Program-made: the position numbers and the translations under genes
In this document: piece after piece, positions 7,726 through 16,614 of the stretch
Numbering within the stretch: the first letter of the stretch is position 1
How the letters are laid out: every line of letters begins with the position of its first letter
Assembly (NCBI RefSeq): GCF_001667925.1
Contig: NZ_LZJR01000130.1
Span: 31,702 to 95,701, forward strand
Length of the DNA stretch: 64,000 nucleotides
Reading direction: 5' to 3'
DNA from: Mycobacterium sp. E2479
Lineage (GTDB): Bacteria; Actinomycetota; Actinomycetes; Mycobacteriales; Mycobacteriaceae
The notes under the pieces: generated by a model
Seen by the model: only the letters and a program-made list of their open reading frames with translations
Database searches by the model: none
What the model was told of the DNA's origin: nothing

Positions 7726-9222
7726 ATGCCGGGAGCCCAGGATTGGGGAGAAACGCTCGAGGACCTCGAGCGGCGCCGTCAGCAGGCCTGGACCATGGGT
7801 GGGCCGGAGCGGCTCGACAAGCATCGTAGTAAGGGCAAGCTGGACGCGCGCGCGCGAATCGAGCACCTGCTCGATCCCGGCACCTTCCGTGAACTCGGCA
7901 CGCTGGTGGGTGGTGAGATCGCGGCCGACGGCCTGGTTGTCGGCTCAGGGTCGATAAACGGTTCACCGGTGATGCTGGGCGCCGAGGACTTCACCACCAT
8001 GGCGGGCAGCATCGGGCCCGGTGGCAATTCGAAGCGGTATCGAATCGCCGAACTGGCGCTGCGGGACAAGATTCCGCTGGTGATGCTGCTCGAAGGCGCC
8101 GGCTTTCGCCCCACCGGCGGCCATTACGGACGGACCCCTACCGACCTGCTCGCCCAGGCGCAGTGCTCGGGCCGCGTCCCGACCGTCGCGGCCGTGCTCG
8201 GCCCCTCGGCCGGGCATGGCGCCCTCGTGGCCCCGGTCTGCGACTTCCGGATCATGAGCAGGCAGGGAGCGATCTTCACCGCCGGACCTCCCGTCGTCAA
8301 AGAGTCCACCGGAGAAGAGATTTCGAAAGAAGACCTCGGGGGTCCGACTGTCGCGCTGCCCAGCGGGGTGATCCACAATGTCGCCGAGGACGATGAGGCC
8401 GTGCTGGACGACATCCGGCGTTATCTGTCGTATTTTCCGTCGAGCGCATGGTCCTACCCGCCGTCGCTGCCCGCGGCGGAGGCCGGCCGGCCACGGCAGA
8501 CGCCTGAGTTGCTCGACATCGTGTCGCGGGATAACCGCCGCGTCTACGACATGCGGGCAGTACTCGACGTGATCTTCGACGGCCCCGACTGGTTCGAGGT
8601 TCAGCCGCTGTTCGGCAAGGCGATCATCTGCGCGCTCGCCCACCTTGGCGGCCACCCGGTCGCGGTGGTGGCCAACCAACCTCGGGTGCTGGCCGGTTCC
8701 ATCGACGCCGACGCCGCCGACAAAGCCGCGCACTTCATCATGGTGGCCGACTCGTTCCACCTGCCTATCGTCTTTCTCGCCGACAATCCCGGGATGCTGC
8801 CCGGCAGCCGCTCCGAGCGCAGCGGCGTGTTGCGGGCCGGCGCGCGGATGTTCGCCGCGCAGACGGCCGCCACCACGTTGAAGTTGCACCTGACGCTGCG
8901 TAAGGCATATGGGTTCGGGTCCATGGTCATGTCGCTGTTGGGCTTCGACCATCAGGTCGCGACCTTCGCCTACCCCGGCGCGACGATGGGCGCCATGAGC
9001 GCCGCGGCACTCAGCCGCGCGTCACACGCCGGCGAGGATCTCTCGGTCAAGCTGCGCGACGCCGAGCTTCAGGCGTCGTTCCGGTCGGCCGAGCACATGG
9101 GGTTCGACGAACTGATCGATCCCCGTGAAACACGTGATGCCCTGCTCGCTTCCTTGAAGCGCGGCCTGTCCAGCAGGCAAGCCGCCGCCGAACCGGTCAC
9201 CCGGACCGTCATCATGCCGTGA
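7726..9222 (+). CDS. Acyl-CoA carboxylase carboxyltransferase (beta) subunit
   Basis: A 498-residue protein with the two-lobed crotonase-like carboxyltransferase fold of AccD/PccB proteins. N-lobe landmarks are LDARARIEHLLDPGTFRELG (near 40), the EGAGFRPTGG loop and the AAVLGPSAGHGALVAP oxyanion region. The C-lobe holds HPVAVVANQPRVLAGSID, FLADNPGMLPG and the ATMGAMSAAAL-type end. It transfers carboxyl between carboxybiotin and an acyl-CoA. No biotin carboxylase or biotin carrier gene is nearby, so it must borrow one or act differently. The start has AGGTAGG upstream, with the tandem repeat and operator before it. Confidence 0.88.
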   Translation: MPGAQDWGETLEDLERRRQQAWTMGGPERLDKHRSKGKLDARARIEHLLDPGTFRELGTLVGGEIAADGLVVGSGSINGSPVMLGAEDFTTMAGSIGPGGNSKRYRIAELALRDKIPLVMLLEGAGFRPTGGHYGRTPTDLLAQAQCSGRVPTVAAVLGPSAGHGALVAPVCDFRIMSRQGAIFTAGPPVVKESTGEEISKEDLGGPTVALPSGVIHNVAEDDEAVLDDIRRYLSYFPSSAWSYPPSLPAAEAGRPRQTPELLDIVSRDNRRVYDMRAVLDVIFDGPDWFEVQPLFGKAIICALAHLGGHPVAVVANQPRVLAGSIDADAADKAAHFIMVADSFHLPIVFLADNPGMLPGSRSERSGVLRAGARMFAAQTAATTLKLHLTLRKAYGFGSMVMSLLGFDHQVATFAYPGATMGAMSAAALSRASHAGEDLSVKLRDAELQASFRSAEHMGFDELIDPRETRDALLASLKRGLSSRQAAAEPVTRTVIMP

Positions 9223-9244
9223 TTGGTCCGCCCGACAACGTAAG

Positions 9245-10288
9245 CTAATCCGCGGCGCGGTAAGCCGCGACGACCGGCTCGAGCTCGTCGGGTGTGCCAC
9301 CGTGCATGATGACCGCGTCGGCTCCGTAGTCGAATTCCTTGCGGATGCGATCCACGCACTGCTGCGCGGACCCGGTGGCCGAGGGCTCGAGCCATTCGTC
9401 GGGAATGAGCGTCGCGATGTGCTCGATCTGTTCGGCCGTGCCCTTGTGATCGATCCCGCCCGCGATCGAGGTGACCACCGGGTCTTCGCGGAACCGTTGC
9501 AGCACAGCGGGATCCCAATTGTTGGTTTCGACCAGCAGATCGCCGTACCCCTGCAGGTAGGTTGCCAGCCGCGCCACGGTCTTCTTGAGCCGAAGTTCTT
9601 CGGGGAGATGGTCACCGACGGTGGCGAAGCACGACCACACCCGCACGCTGCCCGGGTCGCGGCCCGCCTTCTCCGCTGCCGACTTCACGGCTTTTACGCT
9701 GCGCTGCAAGGTCTCCGGGGTGAAATAGGTGTGCAGTATGACGTCGTCGAACACGCGTCCGCCGAGCTCGAGCGTGTTGGGCCCAAAAGCCACCAGCGCC
9801 AGCCGGATGTCCTCATTGAAGTCCGGATCAAGAAACAGGATGGGATACTTGCCCATCGGACCGTCGTGATTGACGATCAGCTCACCGTGCCACAGCCGGC
9901 GCATGACCTGCGCCCAGTCCTCCATCTGCGCCGTCGTCACCGCCGGGATGCCGAAAGCCCCATAAATCGCGGCGATGCCGCGGCCGACGCCCAGGGTGAA
10001 CCGGCCGCCGGACAGGCGATGCATCGTGGTCGCCCAGGATCCGGTGATCAGCGGATGACGGGTGTTGTGATTGGTTGCCGCGGTGGCGATTTGCATCTGG
10101 TTGGTGACCGCGCATGCCGCCCCGGCCAGAGACGACGCCTCTTTGATGTTCCACCGCTCGGAGATGAAAGCGGTGCCGAAGCCCAGTTCCTCGCCGCGAC
10201 GGGCCTCGTCCATCAAGGTTGCGGGACCCTCCCCGCCGGCCCCGGCCAGCAGGTAGAAGCCCAATTCATCAAGCGCACGCTCACTCAA
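9245..10288 (-). CDS. LLM-class (F420-type) oxidoreductase, second
   Basis: A 347-residue luciferase-fold protein beginning near LDELGFYLLAG, with GTAFISERWNIKEASSLAGAA near 45, GGRFTLGVGRG near 105 and a C-terminal ATGSAQQCVDRI segment. It is a different subfamily from the protein at 6510. The start is probably TTG 10288, which overlaps the SnoaL-like gene's stop as TTGA; no in-frame ATG or GTG lies near. It is the last gene of a minus-strand operon from the operator at 12055 (monooxygenase remnant, hydrolase, SnoaL-like, LLM). It probably does an F420-linked hydride transfer on a pathway intermediate. Confidence 0.85.
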   Translation of the reverse strand: MSERALDELGFYLLAGAGGEGPATLMDEARRGEELGFGTAFISERWNIKEASSLAGAACAVTNQMQIATAATNHNTRHPLITGSWATTMHRLSGGRFTLGVGRGIAAIYGAFGIPAVTTAQMEDWAQVMRRLWHGELIVNHDGPMGKYPILFLDPDFNEDIRLALVAFGPNTLELGGRVFDDVILHTYFTPETLQRSVKAVKSAAEKAGRDPGSVRVWSCFATVGDHLPEELRLKKTVARLATYLQGYGDLLVETNNWDPAVLQRFREDPVVTSIAGGIDHKGTAEQIEHIATLIPDEWLEPSATGSAQQCVDRIRKEFDYGADAVIMHGGTPDELEPVVAAYRAAD

Positions 10289-10665
10289 TTCCAAACCCCT
10301 TGCCGGTAGCCGCAGTTCCAGACCTCGGTGATCTTGCCATCGACGACGCGGAACACCTCGATGCTCGCGATGTTGGTCTCGGTGCCGTCCTTGGTGGTTA
10401 TCGTCGAGTCGTAGACGATGGCCACGTGCTCGCCGTCGTCGCCCTCGATGACCACGTTGAGGTCGAAGTGCAACGAATCGGCCAGCTGCCACATGTCCAC
10501 CACCCGCTGCACCGCTTCGGTGTGGGTCAGCGTGTGCGCGCCGCCGACCTCATGCCGGATTACACTATCGGCCAACAGTTCCTCGGCCAGGTCGATATTG
10601 CGTTCGTTCCACACGACGAGGTTGTAGAGCTCGACCACCGTTCGCGCGGTCCATGTGGGCGCCAT
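10285..10665 (-). CDS. SnoaL/NTF2-like small protein
   Basis: The 126-residue protein has the pattern of SnoaL-like/NTF2-fold polyketide-cyclase or steroid-isomerase-like domains. N-terminal helices (VVELYNLVVWNERNIDLAEELLADSVIRHE) lead into strands HFDLNVVIEGDDGEHVAIVYDSTI and a terminal IEVFRVVDGKITEVWNCGY. Such proteins isomerise, hydrate or bind small hydrophobic ligands. It sits 3 bp after the hydrolase stop and overlaps the LLM start. The catalytic residues cannot be named with confidence. Confidence 0.8.
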   Translation of the reverse strand: MAPTWTARTVVELYNLVVWNERNIDLAEELLADSVIRHEVGGAHTLTHTEAVQRVVDMWQLADSLHFDLNVVIEGDDGEHVAIVYDSTITTKDGTETNIASIEVFRVVDGKITEVWNCGYRQGVWN

Positions 10666-10668
10666 CTG

Positions 10669-11805
10669 TCACCGCCCGTCGGGTCGGCGCCCGGCCGCGG
10701 TGGTCAAAAACTGGTCGATGATGCCCTGCACGCGCCGGGAGAAGATGTGGCCGACGTGGCTTCCGTCGTACCAATACAGCTGACCGCCCCAGCGTTCGTG
10801 CAACGCGTTGGCGGGCTCGCGCATCGCCATCCGGTCGTGCCACGCCCCGACGATGAGCCGGCGATCCGGCGGCGGAGACGGAGTCACCGCCAACGGGTCG
10901 ATCACCGAGGTCAGCTGGGTGACCACGGGCGATTCCAGCAACTCGCGGAATCCGTCGCGCGACGATCCCCACCGTTGCAGGTGCCGCGCGATCATCCCGT
11001 TGAGCCCCAGGATCGGCGTGCACAGGGCCACCGCGTCGATCTGCTTCTCCAGGTGGGAAACCAGCGCAGCCACCGGAGTGCCCATCGAAATCCCGGCCAC
11101 TACAACGGCGGTGGCCTGCGGCTGCACCCAGCGCACGACCGCACGAACCTCGGACACCACGCGCATCATGCCCGCCACATTGCCCAACGGATCCATGTCG
11201 GGATACGCCGGCCACTGGCGTCGGCGGCAGCCGTGGCCGGGCTGCACCGGTAGCGCGACGTTGAAGCCCAGCTTGTGATGGATGTGTCCAATCCGGGACA
11301 ACAGCAGGTCTTCGTCGCCGCCTTGGCCGGCCCCGTGCACCCATACCAGCCAAGGCCGGGGCCCGTCGTGGTGCCGACACAGGCGCACCACTGCTCGTGC
11401 GGGGCCGCCCAGTCCGTCGGCCTCCAGCGTTGCCGGCAACGCGGGGTCGTGCTCGAAGGTCATGCATTCATATGACAGACCCGCGAGGCTGCGCTTGCGT
11501 ATCGAGGTTGCCCGCAACGGTTTCGGATCGGCGTGGGCCAGGTCAATACCCAGCGACGACAGTTCGTCGGCCGCCGCGGTACACGCATCCAGCGGCCGAA
11601 TCGGCGCGGGAGTACCGCTCAGCAGTGAAAAGGCGCTCAGCACCAGTTCGTCGAGCATCGCCTCGCCGAACTGACGCGCACCGCGTGGCGATAGGGGCGC
11701 CCAGCCGGTTGACTCACGCAACCCGGCCACGGTGCGCGGCATCAGCATTCCCAATTCGCGGGCCACGCCTTGAGCCAGGCTTAGTCCACTCATTGCCGTC
11801 GCCAT
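10669..11805 (-). CDS. Alpha/beta hydrolase with intact GxSxG
   Basis: A 378-residue protein. A helical N-terminal half precedes the hydrolase core: VWVHGAGQGG (155-163, oxyanion region), nucleophile GISMG with S240, acid D324 (GAWHDRM) and histidine H350 or H353 (DGSHVGHIF). All three triad elements are present, so esterase, lactonase or thioesterase chemistry is likely. I start at ATG 11805 (MATAMSG), 13 bp after the monooxygenase remnant; ATG 11793 and ATG 11862 are alternatives. If the lost neighbour was a Baeyer-Villiger enzyme, this hydrolase would logically have opened its ester or lactone. Confidence 0.85.
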   Translation of the reverse strand: MATAMSGLSLAQGVARELGMLMPRTVAGLRESTGWAPLSPRGARQFGEAMLDELVLSAFSLLSGTPAPIRPLDACTAAADELSSLGIDLAHADPKPLRATSIRKRSLAGLSYECMTFEHDPALPATLEADGLGGPARAVVRLCRHHDGPRPWLVWVHGAGQGGDEDLLLSRIGHIHHKLGFNVALPVQPGHGCRRRQWPAYPDMDPLGNVAGMMRVVSEVRAVVRWVQPQATAVVVAGISMGTPVAALVSHLEKQIDAVALCTPILGLNGMIARHLQRWGSSRDGFRELLESPVVTQLTSVIDPLAVTPSPPPDRRLIVGAWHDRMAMREPANALHERWGGQLYWYDGSHVGHIFSRRVQGIIDQFLTTAAGRRPDGR

Positions 11806-11818
11806 GTCGCCCGCCCTG

Positions 11819-12013
11819 CTAGGCCAGTTTGAAACCGGTGTATCCGCCGGCAGCGATTTCATCGCAGCGGCGCCGATATTCGGGTATGCCGCCGGTGTTC
11901 TTGCATCGCCCAGTCGCCAGTCGCGAAGGTGTGCGAGGGGGTGACGTTGAGCCCGGGGCGTGGCTTTCCTTCAGTCGCCGGATGTGTTCCAGCTCGTCAG
12001 CCGCTGTCGTCAT
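11819..12013 (-). pseudogene. Remnant of a flavin (Baeyer-Villiger-type) monooxygenase
   Basis: A 64-codon frame keeps a strong Shine-Dalgarno (AAGGAGTGAA) and an upstream operator. Its last 26 residues (NTGGIPEYRRRCDEIAAGGY, then TGFKLA) match the extreme C-terminus of cyclohexanone-monooxygenase-like enzymes, where a G-x-P-x-Y segment is followed by CDEVAANGYxGF. The N-terminus (MTTAADELEHIRRLKES) also looks like the start of such enzymes. More than 400 central residues, including both FAD and NADPH domains, are missing. It therefore looks like an internal deletion that joined the two ends, first in its operon. Confidence 0.6.
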
Positions 12014-12054
12014 TTCACTCCTTGCTGGGCGCGGGCCGAACCTGCTGAAATCTA

Positions 12055-12073
12055 TACTGTAACGAATTTAGTA
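12055..12073. promoter_or_regulatory. Putative TetR operator, 19 bp (site 2)
   Basis: TACTGTAACGAATTTAGTA matches the palindrome at 14082 at 15 of 19 positions. It lies between the two divergent remnants (11819-12013 and 12137-12401), so it probably drove two operons that begin with genes now broken. Confidence 0.65.
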
Positions 12074-12136
12074 TCAACGATCTCGAGAGGCGCCGGCCGT
12101 GAAAGTGCCTTCACCTGGAAAGTTACGGGTTGGTTC

Positions 12137-12401
12137 ATGGTCGGCTGGTCTCGGGAGTTTCCCGCCGGCGAAGTCCGACCCCTGCACTACTTCAGCGCGA
12201 ATCTGGTGGCCTACCGCGATGACCGGGGTGAGCTGCACATCTTGGAAGCACATTGCAAGCACCTCGGCGTGCACCCACGGCCGCATCACCGAAATCGATG
12301 GCAGAAAAGTTTTCATTGACGCTACTATGACAGCCGCCGATGGAACCGTGCTCACCGAGGCCAACGGCCTGATGGTTCGTTTGCTACCCCACCAGCCGTG
12401 A
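12137..12401 (+). pseudogene. Chimeric remnant: Rieske oxygenase N-terminus joined to thioesterase C-terminus
   Basis: From 12137 one frame reads MVGWSREFPAGEVRPLHYFS, then a strand ending EAHCKHLGVH. This is the N-terminus of a KshA-like Rieske oxygenase up to the first Cys-x-His cluster ligand pair. Near 12268-12280 the family signal jumps to a second frame reading GRITEIDGRKVFIDATMTAA and ending LMVRLLPHQP, the last strands of a PaaI-type hotdog thioesterase. The second Rieske ligand pair and the whole catalytic domain are gone. The terminal TGA still overlaps the ligase start (GTGA). A deletion spanning two adjacent genes explains this best. Confidence 0.7.
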
Positions 12402-14062
12402 GAGGCATGATGTCCGACAGCACAACAACATTCACCGTTCCGGCGGTCGCGAAGGCCGTCGCCGCCGCGATCCCCGATCGGGAGCTGATCGTCCAGGGGA
12501 ACCGGCGCTACACCTACCGGCAGGTGATCGAACGATCCAACCGGCTGGCCGCATACCTGCACTCGCGGGGTTTGGGCTGCCACACCGAGCGCTCCGCGCT
12601 GAGCGGCCACCAGGTGGGCCAGGACCTGCTCGGGCTGTACGCCTACAACGGGAACGAATTCGTCGAGGCGTTGCTGGGCAGCTTCGAGGCGCGGGTCGCC
12701 CCGTTCAACGTCAACTTCCGCTACGTCAAGAGCGAGCTGCAATACCTGTTGGCGGACTCCGGGGCGACCGCGTTGCTCTACCACGCCGCGTTCGCGCCGC
12801 GAGTGGCCGAGATCTTGCCGGACCTGCCGCAGCTGCGCGTGCTGATCCAGATCGCCGACGACTCGGGCAACGAGTTGATCTACGGCGCAATCGATTACGA
12901 GGCCGCACTGGCGTCTGCGCCCCCCGACCCGCCGCCGGTGCAGCACTCCCCCGACGACCTGTACGTCCTGTACACCGGTGGCACAACCGGGATGCCGAAG
13001 GGCGTGTTGTGGCGCCAGCACGACATCTTCATGACGTCCTTCGGCGGCCGGAATCTCATGACCGGCGAGCCGTCGAACTCGATCGAGGAGATCGTCGAAC
13101 GCGCCGCCTCAGGTCCGGGCACCAAGCTGATGATTCTGCCCCCGCTTATCCACGGTGCGGCCCAGTGGAGTGTGATGACCGCGATCACCACGGGGCAATC
13201 CGTCGTGTTTCCCACCGTCGTCGATCACCTGGACGCCGACGACGTGGTGCGCACCATCGAGCGAGAAAAAGTCACGGTGGTGACGGTTGTCGGCGATGCG
13301 ATGGCGCGCCCGTTGATCGCCGCGATCGAGAAGGGGATCGCCGACGTGTCGTCGCTGGCCGTCGTCGCCAACGGTGGTGCTCTGCTGACCCCGTACGTCA
13401 AGCGTCGCTTGATCGAAACGCTGCCGAACGCCGTCGTCGTCGACGGTGTCGGATCGTCGGAGACCGGGGCGCAGATGCACCACATGTCGACCTCGAAAGC
13501 GGTAGCGACCGGCACGTTCAACGCGGGGCCGGACACCTTCGTGGCCGCCGAGGACCTGACCGCGATCTTGGAACCGGGCCACGACGGGATGGGTTGGCTG
13601 GCGCAACGGGGTTACGTTCCGCTGGGCTACAAGGGCGATGCGGCCAAGACGGCCAAGACATTTCCGGTCATCGGCGGTGTCCGGTACGCCGTCCCCGGTG
13701 ACCGCGCGCGCCACGGTACCGACGGCTCGATCGAATTGCTGGGCCGGGATTCGGTGACGATCAACTCCGGCGGCGAGAAGATCTTCGTCGAGGAGGTCGA
13801 AACGGCCATCGCGTCGCATCCGGCGGTGGCCGACGTCGTGGTCGCCGGCCGGCCGAGCGAGCGGTGGGGCCAGGAGGTCGTTGCCGTGGTGGCGCTCGCT
13901 CCAGGGGCCGGTGTCGAGTCCGAGGAGCTGGTGGCGCACGCCGCGCAGACGCTGGCGCGGTACAAACTCCCCAAGGCCATCGTGTTCCGTCCGGTCATCG
14001 AGCGCAGCCCGTCCGGCAAAGCTGACTACCGGTGGGCGCGCGAGCAGGCGGTTAATGGCTGA
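12398..14062 (+). CDS. Acyl-CoA synthetase, FadD19-like
   Basis: An AMP-forming ligase of about 554 residues. P-loop-like motif YTGGTTGMPKG is near 190 and the adenylate motif GSSETGAQ near 355. The late YAVPGDRARHGTDGSIELLGRDSVTINSGGEK region carries the ribose-binding Asp, and the C-terminal catalytic Lys lies in PSGKADYRWA. The pattern closely follows mycobacterial FadD19-type ligases, which load branched sterol side-chain acids on CoA. GTG 12398 overlaps the remnant's TGA; ATG 12407 or 12410 are alternatives. It activates a carboxylic acid to the CoA ester for the beta-oxidation genes of the cluster; the substrate is inferred only. Confidence 0.92.
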   Translation: MRGMMSDSTTTFTVPAVAKAVAAAIPDRELIVQGNRRYTYRQVIERSNRLAAYLHSRGLGCHTERSALSGHQVGQDLLGLYAYNGNEFVEALLGSFEARVAPFNVNFRYVKSELQYLLADSGATALLYHAAFAPRVAEILPDLPQLRVLIQIADDSGNELIYGAIDYEAALASAPPDPPPVQHSPDDLYVLYTGGTTGMPKGVLWRQHDIFMTSFGGRNLMTGEPSNSIEEIVERAASGPGTKLMILPPLIHGAAQWSVMTAITTGQSVVFPTVVDHLDADDVVRTIEREKVTVVTVVGDAMARPLIAAIEKGIADVSSLAVVANGGALLTPYVKRRLIETLPNAVVVDGVGSSETGAQMHHMSTSKAVATGTFNAGPDTFVAAEDLTAILEPGHDGMGWLAQRGYVPLGYKGDAAKTAKTFPVIGGVRYAVPGDRARHGTDGSIELLGRDSVTINSGGEKIFVEEVETAIASHPAVADVVVAGRPSERWGQEVVAVVALAPGAGVESEELVAHAAQTLARYKLPKAIVFRPVIERSPSGKADYRWAREQAVNG

Positions 14063-14081
14063 CCGGCCACGCCATGTCTCC

Positions 14082-14100
14082 TACTGTAATGATTACAGTA
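14082..14100. promoter_or_regulatory. Perfect 19-bp palindrome, putative TetR operator (site 3)
   Basis: TACTGTAATGATTACAGTA has two perfect nine-base arms around a single central base. It sits in the 92-bp gap before the P450 at 14155 and is the best example of the cluster-wide motif. Confidence 0.75.
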
Positions 14101-14154
14101 CGATCTTACGAGTCAGGTGTTCGATCGTGCTGAGATCAAGATGCGGGAGATCAG

Positions 14155-15363
14155 GTGACGACCAACGTTCACACCGCCACCGGTGCCGGCGACGAGACCG
14201 TCAGCCTGCGTGACCCCTACCCGTTCTTCGCCCGCAAGCGGCGGGAGGCCGGCGTGTTCGCCGGCACGGTGATGAACTACTCCAAGACGCCGGAGTCGCT
14301 GCGGCCCAAGCAGGAATACTCCGCGATGTCGTTCGACGTGGTCAATGCGGTCCTCCGGGATAGCCGGGTGTTCAGTTCCAAGCCGTACAACAAGACCATC
14401 GGCCTGTTCATGGGTCCGACGATTCTGGCGATGGAGGGCAAGAAACATCGCGAACACCGCAACCTGGTATCCGCGGCATTCAAGTCCAAGGCACTGGCCC
14501 GCTGGGAGCCCACCATCGTGCGGCCGATCTGCAATGCCCTTATCGACGAGTTCATCAAGACCGGTCACGCCGACCTGATCCGCGACTTAACCTTCGAATT
14601 CCCCACCCGCGTCATCGCCCAGCTACTGGGACTGCCGGCCGACGACCTGCCGATGTTCCGCAGGCGCGCCGTGCAATTGATCAGCTACCACGTCAACTAC
14701 GAAGGCGCCCTCGAGGCCTCCACCGCACTCAAGGATTATTTCGTCGAGCAGATCGAACAGCGCAAGTCCAAGCCCACCGACGACATCATCGGTGATCTGG
14801 TCACCGCGGAGATCGACGGCGAAAAGCTCACCGACGAAGCCATTTACTCGTTCCTTCGGCTACTGCTACCCGCCGGCCTGGAGACCACCTACCGCTCGTC
14901 GGGAAACCTGTTGTATCTGCTCTTGACGCACCCCGATCAATTCGCCGCGCTGCAAGCCGACCGGGAGCTGCTGGCACCGGCCATCGAGGAAGGACTGCGC
15001 TACGAGACACCGCTGACCGTCGTGCAACGCTTCACGACCGAAGATACCGAGGTGGAAGGTGTACAGATTCCGGCACGTTCGGTGATTGGAGTATGCATCG
15101 GTTCGGCGAACCGCGACGAACACCGCTGGGAACGCTCCGAAGAGTTCGACATCTTCCGTAAGCACACGCCACACATTTCCTTCGCCGCCGGTGAGCACAC
15201 CTGCCTGGGTTTGCATCTGGCCCGGCTGGAAACGCGCGTCGCGATGGAATGCCTGCTGGACCGGCTGACCAATGTCACCTTGCTGGCCGACGATGATCCG
15301 CACATCCACGGCCAGCCGTTCCGGTCACCGAATGCGCTTCCGGTGACGTTCGACGCGAAGTAG
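14155..15363 (+). CDS. Cytochrome P450 (third)
   Basis: The 402-residue P450 has AGLETT (240-245), ExxR (E279-R282) and heme loop FAAGEHTCLG with Cys at about 350. It is a paralogue of the P450 at 1083, sharing the unusual Glu in the I-helix motif and most of helices F-I. GTG 14155 is preceded by GGGAG; a nearby ATG at 14141 is out of frame. It opens a plus-strand operon with the CoA-transferase and thiolase-like gene. Two paralogous P450s in one cluster may act at different positions or on successive intermediates. Confidence 0.94.
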   Translation: MTTNVHTATGAGDETVSLRDPYPFFARKRREAGVFAGTVMNYSKTPESLRPKQEYSAMSFDVVNAVLRDSRVFSSKPYNKTIGLFMGPTILAMEGKKHREHRNLVSAAFKSKALARWEPTIVRPICNALIDEFIKTGHADLIRDLTFEFPTRVIAQLLGLPADDLPMFRRRAVQLISYHVNYEGALEASTALKDYFVEQIEQRKSKPTDDIIGDLVTAEIDGEKLTDEAIYSFLRLLLPAGLETTYRSSGNLLYLLLTHPDQFAALQADRELLAPAIEEGLRYETPLTVVQRFTTEDTEVEGVQIPARSVIGVCIGSANRDEHRWERSEEFDIFRKHTPHISFAAGEHTCLGLHLARLETRVAMECLLDRLTNVTLLADDDPHIHGQPFRSPNALPVTFDAK

Positions 15364-15384
15364 GAGTGAGGATATGGTCTTGAA

Positions 15385-16614
15385 ATGACCAAAGTCATGA
15401 CGGGCTTTCGGGTCCTCGAACTCGCGCAGTTCACCTTCGTTCCCGCGGCGGGTGCCATCCTCGCCGACTGGGGAGCGGACGTCATCAAAGTCGAACACCC
15501 GGCACGCGGCGATACTCAGCGTGGGTTCCTGAATATGGGTGGGATTCAAATCGATCCGGAACGGCACCCGCTGATGGAGCATCCCAACCGCGGCAAACGC
15601 AGCGTCGGGATCGACGTCTCCACACCGGGCGGTCAGGAAGTGATCTACGAGCTGGCCAAGACCGCGGATGTGTTCCTGACCAACTACATGCCCGCGCAAC
15701 GCCAGAAGCACAAGTTCGATGTCGAGCACATTCGCGCGGTGAACCCGAACATCGTGTACGCCCGCGGCTCGGCTTACGGCGATAAAGGAGCCGAGCGCGA
15801 TACCGGCGGCTATGACGGCACGGCGTTCTGGACGCGCAGCGGCATTGGATACGCCCTGACGCCCGAGGAGCTGGGCGGCGCACTGGGACAAGGCATTCCC
15901 GCTTTCGGCGATTCGATCGGCGGCATGTTCATCGCCGGCGGCATCTCGGCCGCCCTGCTGCATCGCGAGCGCACCGGCGAAGCCGTCGAACTCGACGTGT
16001 CGCTGCTGAGCACCGCCTGGTGGGCGGCCGGCGCGAGCGTGACGCAGGGCATGGAGACCGGCGAGGTCATGCGCACTCCCATGCCGGGTTCCGCCACTGC
16101 CATGTCGGTGAATCCGTTCATGGGCAACTACGAAACCTCCGACGGCGGCACGATCAACCTGTGCATCATCAGCCCGACCGGGCTGATCCGCGACACTTTC
16201 GAACACCTGGGCATTCCCGAGGCGGCCGACGACCCGCGCTTCGCCGACGTGCTGCCGCTGATCCAGAACGCGAATGCTGCGGCCGAGCTGATTGCGAAGG
16301 CCTTCGCCGCCAAGCCGTTTGACTACTGGCGGCAGCACCTCAAGACGATGAAGGGCCAATGGGCGCCGTTCCAGAGCCTCCTCGACCTGGTCGACGACGA
16401 GCAGGCGATCGCCAACGACATGATCGCCGAAGTCGGGCTCGCCAGTGGCGGCAAGCCGTTCCGCGTGGTCCGCGGCCCCGTTCAGTTCAATCACGAGCCG
16501 TTGACGACGACCCGGGCGCCCCAGGCCAGTGAGCATACCGAGCTGGTCCTGATGGAGCTCGGGATGGACTGGGACCGGATTGAGCAACTCAAGAATGCGG
16601 GAGCTATTGCGTGA
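15385..16614 (+). CDS. CaiB/BaiF-family (class III) CoA-transferase
   Basis: A 409-residue class III CoA-transferase. It has the N-terminal FRVLELAQFTFVPAAGAILADWGADVIKVEHP signature, followed by NRGKRSVGIDVSTPGGQE. The catalytic Asp is probably in IPAFGDSIGGMF near residue 175. These enzymes move CoA between carboxylic acids, or work as racemases in the alpha-methylacyl-CoA branch. It sits between the P450 and the thiolase-like gene, whose GTG start overlaps its stop (GTGA). It would activate or epimerise the acid without ATP. Confidence 0.9.
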   Translation: MTKVMTGFRVLELAQFTFVPAAGAILADWGADVIKVEHPARGDTQRGFLNMGGIQIDPERHPLMEHPNRGKRSVGIDVSTPGGQEVIYELAKTADVFLTNYMPAQRQKHKFDVEHIRAVNPNIVYARGSAYGDKGAERDTGGYDGTAFWTRSGIGYALTPEELGGALGQGIPAFGDSIGGMFIAGGISAALLHRERTGEAVELDVSLLSTAWWAAGASVTQGMETGEVMRTPMPGSATAMSVNPFMGNYETSDGGTINLCIISPTGLIRDTFEHLGIPEAADDPRFADVLPLIQNANAAAELIAKAFAAKPFDYWRQHLKTMKGQWAPFQSLLDLVDDEQAIANDMIAEVGLASGGKPFRVVRGPVQFNHEPLTTTRAPQASEHTELVLMELGMDWDRIEQLKNAGAIA

